From: Flavobacteriaceae bacterium
GTDB lineage: Bacteria; Bacteroidota; Bacteroidia; Flavobacteriales; Flavobacteriaceae
Assembly: GCA_017857815.1 (NCBI GenBank)
Contig: JAFMCL010000009.1
Location: 16,387-80,386, forward strand
Length of the DNA: 64,000 nucleotides
Direction of reading: 5' to 3'
Part shown: one piece after another, positions 47,155 to 55,659 of the stretch
How positions within the stretch are numbered: position 1 is the stretch's first letter
Layout of the letters: each line of letters begins with the position of its first letter
Translations under genes and position numbers: made by a program
Notes under the pieces: model-generated
Database searches by the model: none
The model's input: only the letters and a program-made list of their open reading frames with translations
Told to the model about the DNA's origin: nothing

Positions 47155-48464
47155 TGAAAACGAATTGTACACTTGTTTTTGACATTGGAAAAACCAATCA
47201 AAAGTATTTTGTGTTCGACAAAAATCATACGGTGCTCGACAAGGGGCAAACCAATATTCCCACAATTGTAGATGAAGACGAACATCCTGCGGAGGACATT
47301 AGAGAGATCGTCCGGTGGATGAAATCGAACTTTGAGCGCTTACTTAATTCTGATTTATTTGAGATAAAAAATGCAAATATTTCTGCGCATGGTGCAACTT
47401 TTGTTCATCTTGATTCTGGGGGAGAGGTTGTCACACCTGTTTATGATTACCATAAGCCGGTAGAGGAAAACACCTTTGATTCGTTCTATCATAAGTATGG
47501 CCCTGAGGCAAATTTTTCAACTCAAACTGGTTCTAAGAATGTAAAGATGCTTAACTCAGGCAAGCAAATTTATTGGCTAAAAACCAAACGACCCGAGTTA
47601 TTTAAAAAAGTAAAACATTCACTTCACTTGCCTCAATACTTAAGCTATGCTTTTACTGGGAAAATGTTTTCGGAATACAGCAGTATTGGATGTCATACAG
47701 ATCTTTGGGATTTTGAAAAACAACAATACCACCGATGGATTTTGAAAGAAGGGATAATCGATTTACTCCCCCCTATTGCAAAAGCAAATGAAACAGTATT
47801 GGTTGATTTGGCTGGAAAAAAAATCAATTTTGGTATAGGAATTCATGACAGTTCTGCAGCATTACTTATCTACTTGATAAAGTCAACATCGCCTTTTTTA
47901 TTAATTTCTACAGGTACTTGGTGCATTACTTTTAACCCTTTTGCAAAGGACTCAGCTTTTAATGAGACTGAAATCAACAATGGGGCGATTGCCTATATGA
48001 AAATTGATGGATCTGTTGTGAAGACCTCACGTCTTTTTATGGGACAAGAGCATAAAATTCAGGTTACAAAACTCATTTCTCAGTTTGAAAAGCCTGAACT
48101 TTATCATAGAAACTTAAAGTTTAATATTCAGATATTTAACTCAATTAAAGAAAAAGGGAAGCATCATTTTAGGTGGGAATATTTGGATCTAAAAGACTGT
48201 CCCGAGCGAGAGGATTTAAACTTTAACTCTTTTGAAGAAGCCTACCACCAGCTAATGATTGAACTCATGAGTTTGTTGGAAGAGAAGATTTTAATTTTAT
48301 ATGACGAACCTCCTAAAACTTTTTTTGTAGATGGTGGTTTTTCTGACAATGATATTTTTTTAAAATTACTTAAAATCAAGTTTTATAATCAAGTCATTGT
48401 CTCCAAACCTGAAGCTTATGGATCTTCATTGGGAGCAGCAATTGCTGTTAAGTCAGTGTCTTAA
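47154..48464 (+). CDS. rhaK: FGGY-family carbohydrate kinase (L-rhamnulokinase)
   Basis: This 436-residue kinase has two actin-fold FGGY domains. The N-terminal phosphate loop is LVFDIGKTNQKYFVFD, and the C-terminal domain has LLISTGTWCITFNPF and TFFVDGGFSDND. Position directly after rhaI (TAATG overlap) in a rhamnose operon makes L-rhamnulose the likely substrate. Sequence alone would also allow L-fuculokinase-like activity. It ends the rhaEW-rhaI-rhaK operon. Confidence 0.87.
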   Translation: MKTNCTLVFDIGKTNQKYFVFDKNHTVLDKGQTNIPTIVDEDEHPAEDIREIVRWMKSNFERLLNSDLFEIKNANISAHGATFVHLDSGGEVVTPVYDYHKPVEENTFDSFYHKYGPEANFSTQTGSKNVKMLNSGKQIYWLKTKRPELFKKVKHSLHLPQYLSYAFTGKMFSEYSSIGCHTDLWDFEKQQYHRWILKEGIIDLLPPIAKANETVLVDLAGKKINFGIGIHDSSAALLIYLIKSTSPFLLISTGTWCITFNPFAKDSAFNETEINNGAIAYMKIDGSVVKTSRLFMGQEHKIQVTKLISQFEKPELYHRNLKFNIQIFNSIKEKGKHHFRWEYLDLKDCPEREDLNFNSFEEAYHQLMIELMSLLEEKILILYDEPPKTFFVDGGFSDNDIFLKLLKIKFYNQVIVSKPEAYGSSLGAAIAVKSVS

Positions 48465-48486
48465 ATCTAGTTGATGTCATTGATTG

Positions 48487-48501
48487 TCAAAACTGTTTTG
48501 A
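48487..48501. promoter_or_regulatory. Candidate operator upstream of the rhamnosidase gene
   Basis: A perfect palindrome TCAAAAC-T-GTTTTGA lies 88 bases before the GH78 start in the 124-base gap after rhaK. The GTTTTG core recurs upstream of rhaM (CTGTTTTG near 51669) and, less exactly, of the NCS1 gene. Its use by the cluster regulator is a guess. Confidence 0.3.
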
Positions 48502-48588
48502 TACACAAACAATTCCATGCATGACACTACAGGATGATTTAACAATTGAATATCATTTATTTCGAATTATAACAAAAAATATACTTTA

Positions 48589-51315
48589 ATGAAACATATA
48601 TTGTTACTTACTACTTTCTTTTTTTTTAGTCTTCATTATGGCATCGCCCAAAAAGTAACAGTATACGATTTACAAGTCGACGACTTTTACAGTCCAATAG
48701 GAATTGATAGTGAAACTCCCATCTTTTCATGGAAAACTGCTTCAAAAGAATATAACGTAAATCAAACGCATTATCAGGTTTTTGTAGCTACCGACGCAAT
48801 CTTTTCAAAAAACAGTTTGGTCTGGAATTCTGGCAAGTTGGCTTCTTCCGAATCTGTATATACTGTTTACGAAGGAAAACCTCTTTCTCCTGACACAAAA
48901 TATTATTGGACGGTTAAGGTTTGGACAAATCAATCTTCTCGCTCTACTCAAAGCAGAATAGCTACTTGGTCGACGGGTTTGATGAAACTCAAAAATTGGG
49001 ACACAAAATGGATTACCGTTGCTGAAGATGACAACTATAGATCTAATCCAAAAAGCCCATATTTTAAAAATGAATTTAAAATTAATAAAAAAGTAAAGTC
49101 TGCCAACCTTCACATTACTTCTAGGGGTATGTATGAAGCCTACATTAATGGAAAAAGAGTAGGGGATTTGTATTTAACGCCCGGGTGGACTTCTTACAAT
49201 AATCGAATTCAATATCAGACATATAACATAACAGACCTCCTAAGTGCCAATAACGGGATAGGGGTTATTCTTGGTAAAGGTTGGCACTACGGGAGGCTTA
49301 TGGGAACTAAAAAAGGAGAACAAAATTATTCAGGAAACAGGGTCTCGTTTATTTCACAATTATTGATTACTTATGAAGATGGGACAAAGGAGCGTGTCAT
49401 CGATGATTCCAACTGGAATTATTTTTATGGAGCAATTTTAGATTCAGAAATTTATAACGGAGAACATTATGATGCCAATCTCATTGAGGAGAATTGGTCA
49501 AATTATGGTGTGAATAATCCTGAATATAAATCTGCTGTTATGGTTGATGATTATAAAGGCATATTGGTGAGTACTTCCAATGAAATGATAAAAAGACAAG
49601 AAATTTTAGTTGCCAAGGAATTAATCACAACACCCTCTGGAGACAAGGTAATTGACTTTGGTCAAAACTTAACGGGATGGGTAGAGTTTAAAGCCAATGG
49701 AAAAAAAGGAGATGTGGTTAAGATTCAACATGCAGAAATCCTGCATAAAGAAGAATTTTATACGGCCAACCTGAGGGCAGCAAAACAACTTAATACTTAT
49801 GTCTTAAATGGAGATTCTGATCATCTTTATCGTCCTCATTTTACTTTTCAAGGGTTTAGATTTATAAAAATCGAGGGCATGGAGGAAATCGATTTAAATG
49901 ATTTTAAGGCCGTTGCTCTTTATTCAGACATGGAGCAAAGTGGTACTTTTTCTAGTTCTAATCCTTTGATCAATCAATTACAAAGTAATATTGAATGGGG
50001 TCAAAAAGGAAATTTTCTTGATGTGCCTACTGATTGCCCTCAGCGAAACGAAAGATTGGGCTGGACAGGAGATGCTCAGGCCTTTTTTAATACGGCAGGC
50101 TACCTTCGAGATGTCAAGAATTTTTTCGACAAATGGATGGTGGACCTTGAGTATGATCAATATGACAATGGTGTAGTTCCTAGTGTGATTCCTGATGTTT
50201 TAGAAAATAAAAAACCCAGGGATGGTGCTTCGGCTGGATGGGCAGATGCGGTAACCATTATTTCTTGGAATTCTTATCTAATTTATGGTGACAAGGAACA
50301 GTTAAAGCTGCGTTATAATAGTATGAAAAAGTGGGTAGATTATATGCATTCAAAATCAATTGAAGGCTCCTATGTTGGAAACAATCACTTCGGCGACTGG
50401 TTGTTTTACAGTGTCCCCAATGATCCTCCAGGAAGATCTGCCGTGTCAAACAAAAAAATGATTGCTCAGGCATTTTATCATTACTCAATTGATTTACTTT
50501 TAAAAGCCGCAAAAGTTTTAGAAAATAAAGAGGATGTTGTTCATTATCAAAACCTTCTCAATCAAGCACATCAAGCTTTTCAGGATGAATATGTCACTAA
50601 GAAAGGGATGATTGCTTCTGACACCCAAACCAGTTATGTGCTGGCTTTAAAATTCAATTTATTGAATGAGGAATATAAGAAAATTGCAGTAGAGCGGCTT
50701 GTCGCAAATGTTGAATCTTATGGACATTTGACCACAGGGTTTCTTGGAACCCCCTATTTGTGTGAAATATTATCGGCCAATGGAAGGGCAGATTTGGCAA
50801 TAAAACTTCTTTTAAGAGACAAATATCCCTCATGGCTTTACCCCGTAACCATGGGAGCAACAACCATTTGGGAGCGCTGGAATGGGATCAAGAAAAATGG
50901 CGACTTGGCGAGCGAATCCATGAATTCATACAATCATTATGCCTATGGAGCGATCGGAGAATGGATGTATAACAACCTTGTCGGATTAAAAGTTAATGAG
51001 TTGTATCCTGGCTACAAACGATTTACGATTCAGCCCCTTTTTGACGAAAATTTCGATAATATCTCAGGAACTTACGATTCCAATTATGGGAACATAAAAG
51101 TGAATTGGTCGAGGACAAATGATGCTATTTTGATTAAAATTTCAATACCCCCTAACTCTCAATCGGATGTATTTTTAAATAAACCTAGCATAGGGAAATG
51201 GACATTCAATGATAAGAAAGCCGAAGGGAGCGTTTTAGAAAAAAAAGAGGATACTGACAAGACTTATTTCCTTTTGGGATCAGGAGATTATCAATTAAGA
51301 TTGAAGGCTGAATAG
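48589..51315 (+). CDS. Secreted alpha-L-rhamnosidase, GH78
   Basis: This 908-residue enzyme has a signal peptide (about 1-20). N-terminal fibronectin-like and beta-sandwich modules (about 25-330) precede the (alpha/alpha)6 catalytic domain and a C-terminal beta domain. The GH78 signature DCPQRNERLGWTGDAQ begins at Asp482 and includes the conserved acidic residues (Glu488, Asp495). It removes terminal alpha-L-rhamnose from polysaccharides or oligosaccharides and feeds the adjacent rhamnose operon. The substrate backbone is not evident. Confidence 0.94.
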   Translation: MKHILLLTTFFFFSLHYGIAQKVTVYDLQVDDFYSPIGIDSETPIFSWKTASKEYNVNQTHYQVFVATDAIFSKNSLVWNSGKLASSESVYTVYEGKPLSPDTKYYWTVKVWTNQSSRSTQSRIATWSTGLMKLKNWDTKWITVAEDDNYRSNPKSPYFKNEFKINKKVKSANLHITSRGMYEAYINGKRVGDLYLTPGWTSYNNRIQYQTYNITDLLSANNGIGVILGKGWHYGRLMGTKKGEQNYSGNRVSFISQLLITYEDGTKERVIDDSNWNYFYGAILDSEIYNGEHYDANLIEENWSNYGVNNPEYKSAVMVDDYKGILVSTSNEMIKRQEILVAKELITTPSGDKVIDFGQNLTGWVEFKANGKKGDVVKIQHAEILHKEEFYTANLRAAKQLNTYVLNGDSDHLYRPHFTFQGFRFIKIEGMEEIDLNDFKAVALYSDMEQSGTFSSSNPLINQLQSNIEWGQKGNFLDVPTDCPQRNERLGWTGDAQAFFNTAGYLRDVKNFFDKWMVDLEYDQYDNGVVPSVIPDVLENKKPRDGASAGWADAVTIISWNSYLIYGDKEQLKLRYNSMKKWVDYMHSKSIEGSYVGNNHFGDWLFYSVPNDPPGRSAVSNKKMIAQAFYHYSIDLLLKAAKVLENKEDVVHYQNLLNQAHQAFQDEYVTKKGMIASDTQTSYVLALKFNLLNEEYKKIAVERLVANVESYGHLTTGFLGTPYLCEILSANGRADLAIKLLLRDKYPSWLYPVTMGATTIWERWNGIKKNGDLASESMNSYNHYAYGAIGEWMYNNLVGLKVNELYPGYKRFTIQPLFDENFDNISGTYDSNYGNIKVNWSRTNDAILIKISIPPNSQSDVFLNKPSIGKWTFNDKKAEGSVLEKKEDTDKTYFLLGSGDYQLRLKAE

Positions 51316-51336
51316 TTGGGAGTAATTATCAATTAT

Positions 51337-51369
51337 GAATAAAATATTCACAAGGTGAATATTTTATTC
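51337..51369. terminator. Two-way hairpin between the rhamnosidase and rhaM
   Basis: A perfect 15-base inverted repeat (GAATAAAATATTCAC / GTGAATATTTTATTC, loop AAG) lies at the convergent ends. Its right arm is inside the last codons of rhaM (stop at 51348). T-tracts are short, so termination is likely but not certain. Confidence 0.5.
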
Positions 51370-51656
51370 AAGTCAGTTTGCCTTGGAGAAAGATCGGTAT
51401 TTGTCTCCATTAAGTCCCCCATGTAGGACCACCATTTTTGGACAATAGGATTTTCGCTCAAACCTTGCGAGCCTTCACCTTGAGTTTGTTGAAAAGCAAA
51501 TAGACAATTAGTTTCAGGGTCGTGAAAAATAAAATATTCTGCAATACCCACTTCTTTTAAAAGGGCTTTGAGTTCCGGCCAAATTTTGTCATGGCGCTTT
51601 TTATATTCTCCTAAAGCATTGGATTTTAAATACATTTTAAAAGCGATCTGTTTCAT
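51348..51656 (-). CDS. rhaM: L-rhamnose mutarotase
   Basis: This 102-residue dimeric ferredoxin-like protein interconverts alpha and beta L-rhamnose. His22 in KKRHDKIWPELK matches the catalytic histidine position of E. coli RhaM, and PIVQKWWSYMGDLMET is the conserved C-terminal block. It is convergent with the rhamnosidase and divergent from the esterase gene, so it has its own promoter in the 123-base gap 51657-51779. Confidence 0.94.
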   Translation of the reverse strand: MKQIAFKMYLKSNALGEYKKRHDKIWPELKALLKEVGIAEYFIFHDPETNCLFAFQQTQGEGSQGLSENPIVQKWWSYMGDLMETNTDLSPRQTDLNKIFTL

Positions 51657-51779
51657 AAGTAACCTGTTTTGTAAACATTAATATTATTCTTCGAACACTA
51701 TATTTTTATTAAACGTAAAATAATCAAAGAATTACAAAGAAAGTTTATATTTTTAATATTAAAAATTAACAAAAAATCA

Positions 51780-53219
51780 ATGAGAACGCTACTATTTTTT
51801 TTATTTACAACGCTCCTGTTTGGTCAATCAAAAGAAACGGACAAACACTTAATCCTTCCTGCGTTGGTCTCGGATAATATGGTTTTGCAACAGTCTTCTT
51901 CAGTAGGTGTATGGGGATGGGCAGAGAAAAACAAGGAAGTAATGATTTCGGCTGATTGGAATTCCGAAACGGTAACCGTTAAGACTGATGCTTCTGGAAA
52001 ATGGAAGACCAAAATAAAAACGCCCGTTGCGGGAGGCCCTTTTTCTATTAAAATCTCTACTAATAAAGAACAAATAACACTTAATAATGTTTTAATCGGT
52101 GAGGTCTGGATGGGATCAGGCCAGTCTAACATGGAAATGCCTATGACAGGATACAATAATCAACCGATCAATGACAGCAATGAGTTGATTTTGTCCTCTA
52201 AAAACCAACAAATAAGATTATTCACAGTAAAACGAAAAACAAGTAAAACACCTCTTTATGATTGTGAGGGATCTTGGCAAGAAGCAACGCCCGAAACTGT
52301 CGCTGACTTTAGCGCTGTGGCCTATAATTTTGCTAAGCAGCTAAATAACACACTGGATGTGCCAATTGGTATAATTAATAGTAGTTGGGGAGGAACACCA
52401 GTGGAAGCGTGGATTCAATTAGGGGCTATTGAAGATGAAGTGACGCTTGAAGAGCAGAAATTATTTAATTTTAATATTTCAAAAAATAAAAGAGAACAAG
52501 ATGCGCCAGCTTATCTTTTTAACGGCATGATCAATCCAATACTTGATTTTTCTTTAAAAGGAGTGATTTGGTACCAAGGGGAGTCGAACAGAAATCAGCC
52601 AAGACTTTACAGTAAAACTTTTCCATTAATGATTGAAAACTGGAGGGATCTATGGAAATCCCCCAAGCTGTCTTTTTATTATGTACAAATAGCGCCCTTC
52701 GATTATTCTAAAAATTTAAACAGTGCTTACCTAAGAGAAAGTCAATTGAAAACCCTTTCAAAAATGGATAACATAGGCATGGTGGTTACGCTTGATATAG
52801 GAGAAGAAAATAACATTCATCCCGCCGAAAAACAATTGGTAGGAAAACGATTGGCATATTGGGCACTCGCGAATGATTATGGAATTAAAAAGGTTGGTTT
52901 TTCTGGTCCAAAGTATAAATCAAATGAAATAGAGGGAGATAAAATGACCTTAAAATTTGACTTTGCAGAGAAAGGACTTTCTACTTTTGGACATCCACTT
53001 AAAGATTTTGAAATCGCTGGACAAGATCGAGTGTTCTATCCAGCCGAAGCGAAAATTTTAAGAAATAAAACCATTCAGGTACATTCTGAAAAAGTTAAAA
53101 ATCCAGTTGCAGTGAGGTATGCTTGGAAAAACTTTGTTGTAGGATCTTTGTTTAATACTCAAAAGCTCCCTGCTTCATCCTTCAGAACAGACGATTGGGA
53201 AGATGATTTTAACGAATAG
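51780..53219 (+). CDS. Sialate O-acetylesterase-like SGNH carbohydrate esterase
   Basis: This 479-residue secreted esterase (signal peptide about 1-16) has the SASA domain. The nucleophile is Ser116 in VWMGSGQSNMEMP, further blocks are NSSWGGTPVEAW and GVIWYQGESNRN, and HPAEKQ supplies the likely catalytic histidine. Despite the family name, such enzymes in Bacteroidota commonly deacetylate plant or algal glycans. It starts a four-gene operon with a second SGNH esterase, cutC and glycosylasparaginase. Confidence 0.88.
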   Translation: MRTLLFFLFTTLLFGQSKETDKHLILPALVSDNMVLQQSSSVGVWGWAEKNKEVMISADWNSETVTVKTDASGKWKTKIKTPVAGGPFSIKISTNKEQITLNNVLIGEVWMGSGQSNMEMPMTGYNNQPINDSNELILSSKNQQIRLFTVKRKTSKTPLYDCEGSWQEATPETVADFSAVAYNFAKQLNNTLDVPIGIINSSWGGTPVEAWIQLGAIEDEVTLEEQKLFNFNISKNKREQDAPAYLFNGMINPILDFSLKGVIWYQGESNRNQPRLYSKTFPLMIENWRDLWKSPKLSFYYVQIAPFDYSKNLNSAYLRESQLKTLSKMDNIGMVVTLDIGEENNIHPAEKQLVGKRLAYWALANDYGIKKVGFSGPKYKSNEIEGDKMTLKFDFAEKGLSTFGHPLKDFEIAGQDRVFYPAEAKILRNKTIQVHSEKVKNPVAVRYAWKNFVVGSLFNTQKLPASSFRTDDWEDDFNE

Positions 53220-53246
53220 ATTATTTTTAACTATTAAACATTAAAA

Positions 53247-53969
53247 ATGAAAAAATTAAATATTTTATTTCTCTTAGTAGGAGTCTTAGCTTCATCTCAG
53301 GAGCTCCCAGAGGAGCTGAAAAACGTCAATATTAATAAGGTTAAAAGTGTATTGGACTGGGGTGGAATGAATAGGTTCACAGAACAAAATCAAGTGCTTT
53401 TAGAAAGCGGAGAAAACTCAGTAAATACTGTTTTTATGGGTGATTCAATCACAGAGGGTTGGAGTGCTTATTTTCCTGAGTTTTTTCAAGAAAATCTATT
53501 TATCAATAGAGGAATTGGGGGGCAAACGACACCACAAATGTTGGTTCGTTTTAGACAAGATGTAATCGCGCATCAACCAAAAGTTGTTGTGATTCTAGCG
53601 GGGACAAACGACATTGCTGGAAACACTCCATTCATCGACTTAGCAACCGTTGCTGGGAATATTTTTTCAATGGCTGAAATTGCAAAATGTAATGGTATAA
53701 AAGTTATTATTTGTTCAGTATTACCCGCAGCAACTTATCCTTGGGCACCCGGGAAAAATCCAGATGTTTTGATTCCTGAATTGAATCAATTATTAAAAAA
53801 TCATGCGGAACAAAATCAAATGGAATACTTGGACTATTTTAGTGCCATGACTGATGGGAAAAACGGAATGCAAAAACAACTTACCAATGACGGGGTCCAC
53901 GTCACCAAAGAAGGATATCAAATAATGATTAATATGGTAAAAACAGCCATTTCTAAAGTTTTGAACTAA
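53247..53969 (+). CDS. GDSL/SGNH-family secreted esterase
   Basis: This 240-residue protein has a short signal peptide (about 1-17). All four SGNH blocks are visible: GDSITEG with nucleophile Ser67, the block II glycine in GIGGQT, GTND (block III), and Asp215-x-x-His218 (block V, DGVHVTKEGY). Likely an acetyl esterase acting on sugars with its upstream neighbour (27-base gap). The stop shares one base with the cutC start. Confidence 0.9.
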   Translation: MKKLNILFLLVGVLASSQELPEELKNVNINKVKSVLDWGGMNRFTEQNQVLLESGENSVNTVFMGDSITEGWSAYFPEFFQENLFINRGIGGQTTPQMLVRFRQDVIAHQPKVVVILAGTNDIAGNTPFIDLATVAGNIFSMAEIAKCNGIKVIICSVLPAATYPWAPGKNPDVLIPELNQLLKNHAEQNQMEYLDYFSAMTDGKNGMQKQLTNDGVHVTKEGYQIMINMVKTAISKVLN

Positions 53970-54661
53970 TGCTCATTGAAATCTGTTGTAGCTCAATCGA
54001 ATCCGTTAATAATGCTGTCAAAGGAAATTCCCAAAGAATTGAGTTGTGCGAAGATTTAATCAATGATGGATTAACCCCATCTCCAGAGCTTTTATCTGCA
54101 ACTGTTGCAGCCTGTTCGATTCCTATCCATGTTTTGATTCGACCTAGGAGGGGAAACTTCATATACGACAAAGCAGACATTAAGGCCACTGAATTAGCCA
54201 TTGAAATGGTCAAGTCTTACCCGATTCAAGGGATGGTTATTGGAATTTTAAATGAAAAACATCAGGTTCCTTTCGATGTTGTTAGGGAGTGGGTGGATCA
54301 AATTCAACCATTAGACCTTACCTTTCATAGGGCTTTTGATGTAGCAGAAAATCCAATGGAAACCCTCAAAGGTTTAATAGATTTGGGGTTTGATCGCATC
54401 TTAACTTCAGGCCAAGAGCCTTCAGCTGTTATTGGATTGGAATTATTGAAAAAACTAAAAGCCGAATCGAAAGCGCATTTGACCATCATGCCTGGAGGAG
54501 GAATTACGGACAAAAACTGTTCAGTGTTTTTTGAAAACGGGTTTAAAGAAGTCCATTTGTCTGCAAAAAAAGGAAATGCTTTAAAGACATCCAAAGACCC
54601 TATTTCAGATTTAGAGATTATAAAAAGTGTGGTTACTCAATCTGAAAAATTTAAAATTTAA
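53969..54661 (+). CDS. cutC: CutC-family TIM-barrel protein
   Basis: This 230-residue cytoplasmic protein has the CutC blocks LIEICCSSIESV, RIELCEDLINDGLTPS, TFHRAFDV, RILTSGQEPSA and IMPGGGITDKN. The family was named for copper homeostasis in E. coli, but its biochemical role is unsettled. Here it is embedded between secreted esterases and glycosylasparaginase, with the start overlapping the previous stop (TAATG), which points to sugar or glycoprotein breakdown rather than copper. It is followed by the asparaginase after 8 bases. Confidence 0.92.
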   Translation: MLIEICCSSIESVNNAVKGNSQRIELCEDLINDGLTPSPELLSATVAACSIPIHVLIRPRRGNFIYDKADIKATELAIEMVKSYPIQGMVIGILNEKHQVPFDVVREWVDQIQPLDLTFHRAFDVAENPMETLKGLIDLGFDRILTSGQEPSAVIGLELLKKLKAESKAHLTIMPGGGITDKNCSVFFENGFKEVHLSAKKGNALKTSKDPISDLEIIKSVVTQSEKFKI

Positions 54662-54669
54662 ACTTAAAA

Positions 54670-55659
54670 ATGATTCGTAGATCTTTCTTAAACAACTTGA
54701 TATTAAGCTCAATGGGTTTTTTAGGTTTGTCAAAAGTTAAGGCATCCCAAATTAATCCCACCTCTTTACCACCAATAAAACTAACTGGAATTCCTTTTTC
54801 CATCTGTACTTGGAATTGCCCCGAGGCAATCATTACCTCGGGCGATCTTATGATGTCGGGAACGAATTCATTGGATGCTGTAATAAAGGGCGTGGCGGTA
54901 GAAGAAGCAAATGTTAATAACACGACTGTTGGAATTGGAGCAACTCCAGACAGGGAAGGGCATGTAACCCTTGACGCTTGTGTAATGAATAGTGAGGGAA
55001 ACTGCGGAGCAGTTATGGCTGTCGAAAACATAGTACATGTTGCTGATTTAGCGAGAAAAGTGATGTTGGAAACTCCCCACGTAATTCTCAATGGAATTGG
55101 AGCGGAACAGTTTGCCTATGAAAAAGGTTTCCTAAAGACTAACCTTCTAACGAAAGAAGTGGAGGCCAAATGGAAAGAATGGTTAAAAACTTCAAACTAT
55201 CAACCTAAAATAAACATAGAAAATCACGATACCATTGGGATGTTGTGTGTTGATAAAAACGGCGATCTTTCTGGTGCATGCACTACCAGTGGTTTGGGAT
55301 ACAAAATGCGCGGACGTGTTGGCGATTCCCCAATCATTGGATCTGGATTATTTGTCGACAATGAAGTAGGGGCTGCCACAGCAACAGGAATGGGAGAAGA
55401 AGTTATTAAAACCGTAGGAAGTTTTTTAATTGTTGAATTGATGCGTTATGGAATGAGTCCTCAAGCTGCTTGTGAGGAGGCCATCCAAAGAGTGGTGGCC
55501 AAGTATAAGGGGAAGCCCTCATTTCAAGTGGGTTTTATAGCAGTCAACACCGCTGGAGCAATTGGTTCCTATAGTATTCACTCAGGATTTTCATATACGT
55601 ATTATGAAAATGGGAAAGCCATTAATAAACCTTCAAAAAGTATCTACAGTACTATTTAG
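54670..55659 (+). CDS. N4-(beta-N-acetylglucosaminyl)-L-asparaginase (glycosylasparaginase)
   Basis: This 329-residue Ntn-hydrolase cleaves the GlcNAc-asparagine bond of degraded N-glycoproteins. It has an N-terminal export signal with a twin arginine (MIRRSFLNNLILSS). The precursor self-cleaves before Thr188 in ENHDTIGMLC. Downstream, GACTTSGLGYKMRGRVGDSP matches the family substrate-binding block. The last gene of the esterase-cutC operon; its 3' end overlaps the convergent sulfatase by 8 bases. Confidence 0.93.
   Translation: MIRRSFLNNLILSSMGFLGLSKVKASQINPTSLPPIKLTGIPFSICTWNCPEAIITSGDLMMSGTNSLDAVIKGVAVEEANVNNTTVGIGATPDREGHVTLDACVMNSEGNCGAVMAVENIVHVADLARKVMLETPHVILNGIGAEQFAYEKGFLKTNLLTKEVEAKWKEWLKTSNYQPKINIENHDTIGMLCVDKNGDLSGACTTSGLGYKMRGRVGDSPIIGSGLFVDNEVGAATATGMGEEVIKTVGSFLIVELMRYGMSPQAACEEAIQRVVAKYKGKPSFQVGFIAVNTAGAIGSYSIHSGFSYTYYENGKAINKPSKSIYSTI

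Noticed and set aside
53969..54661. Linking cutC with the HMA operon at 14164-17490 as one copper system
   Set aside because: They are about 37 kb apart and cutC is translationally coupled to sugar esterases.
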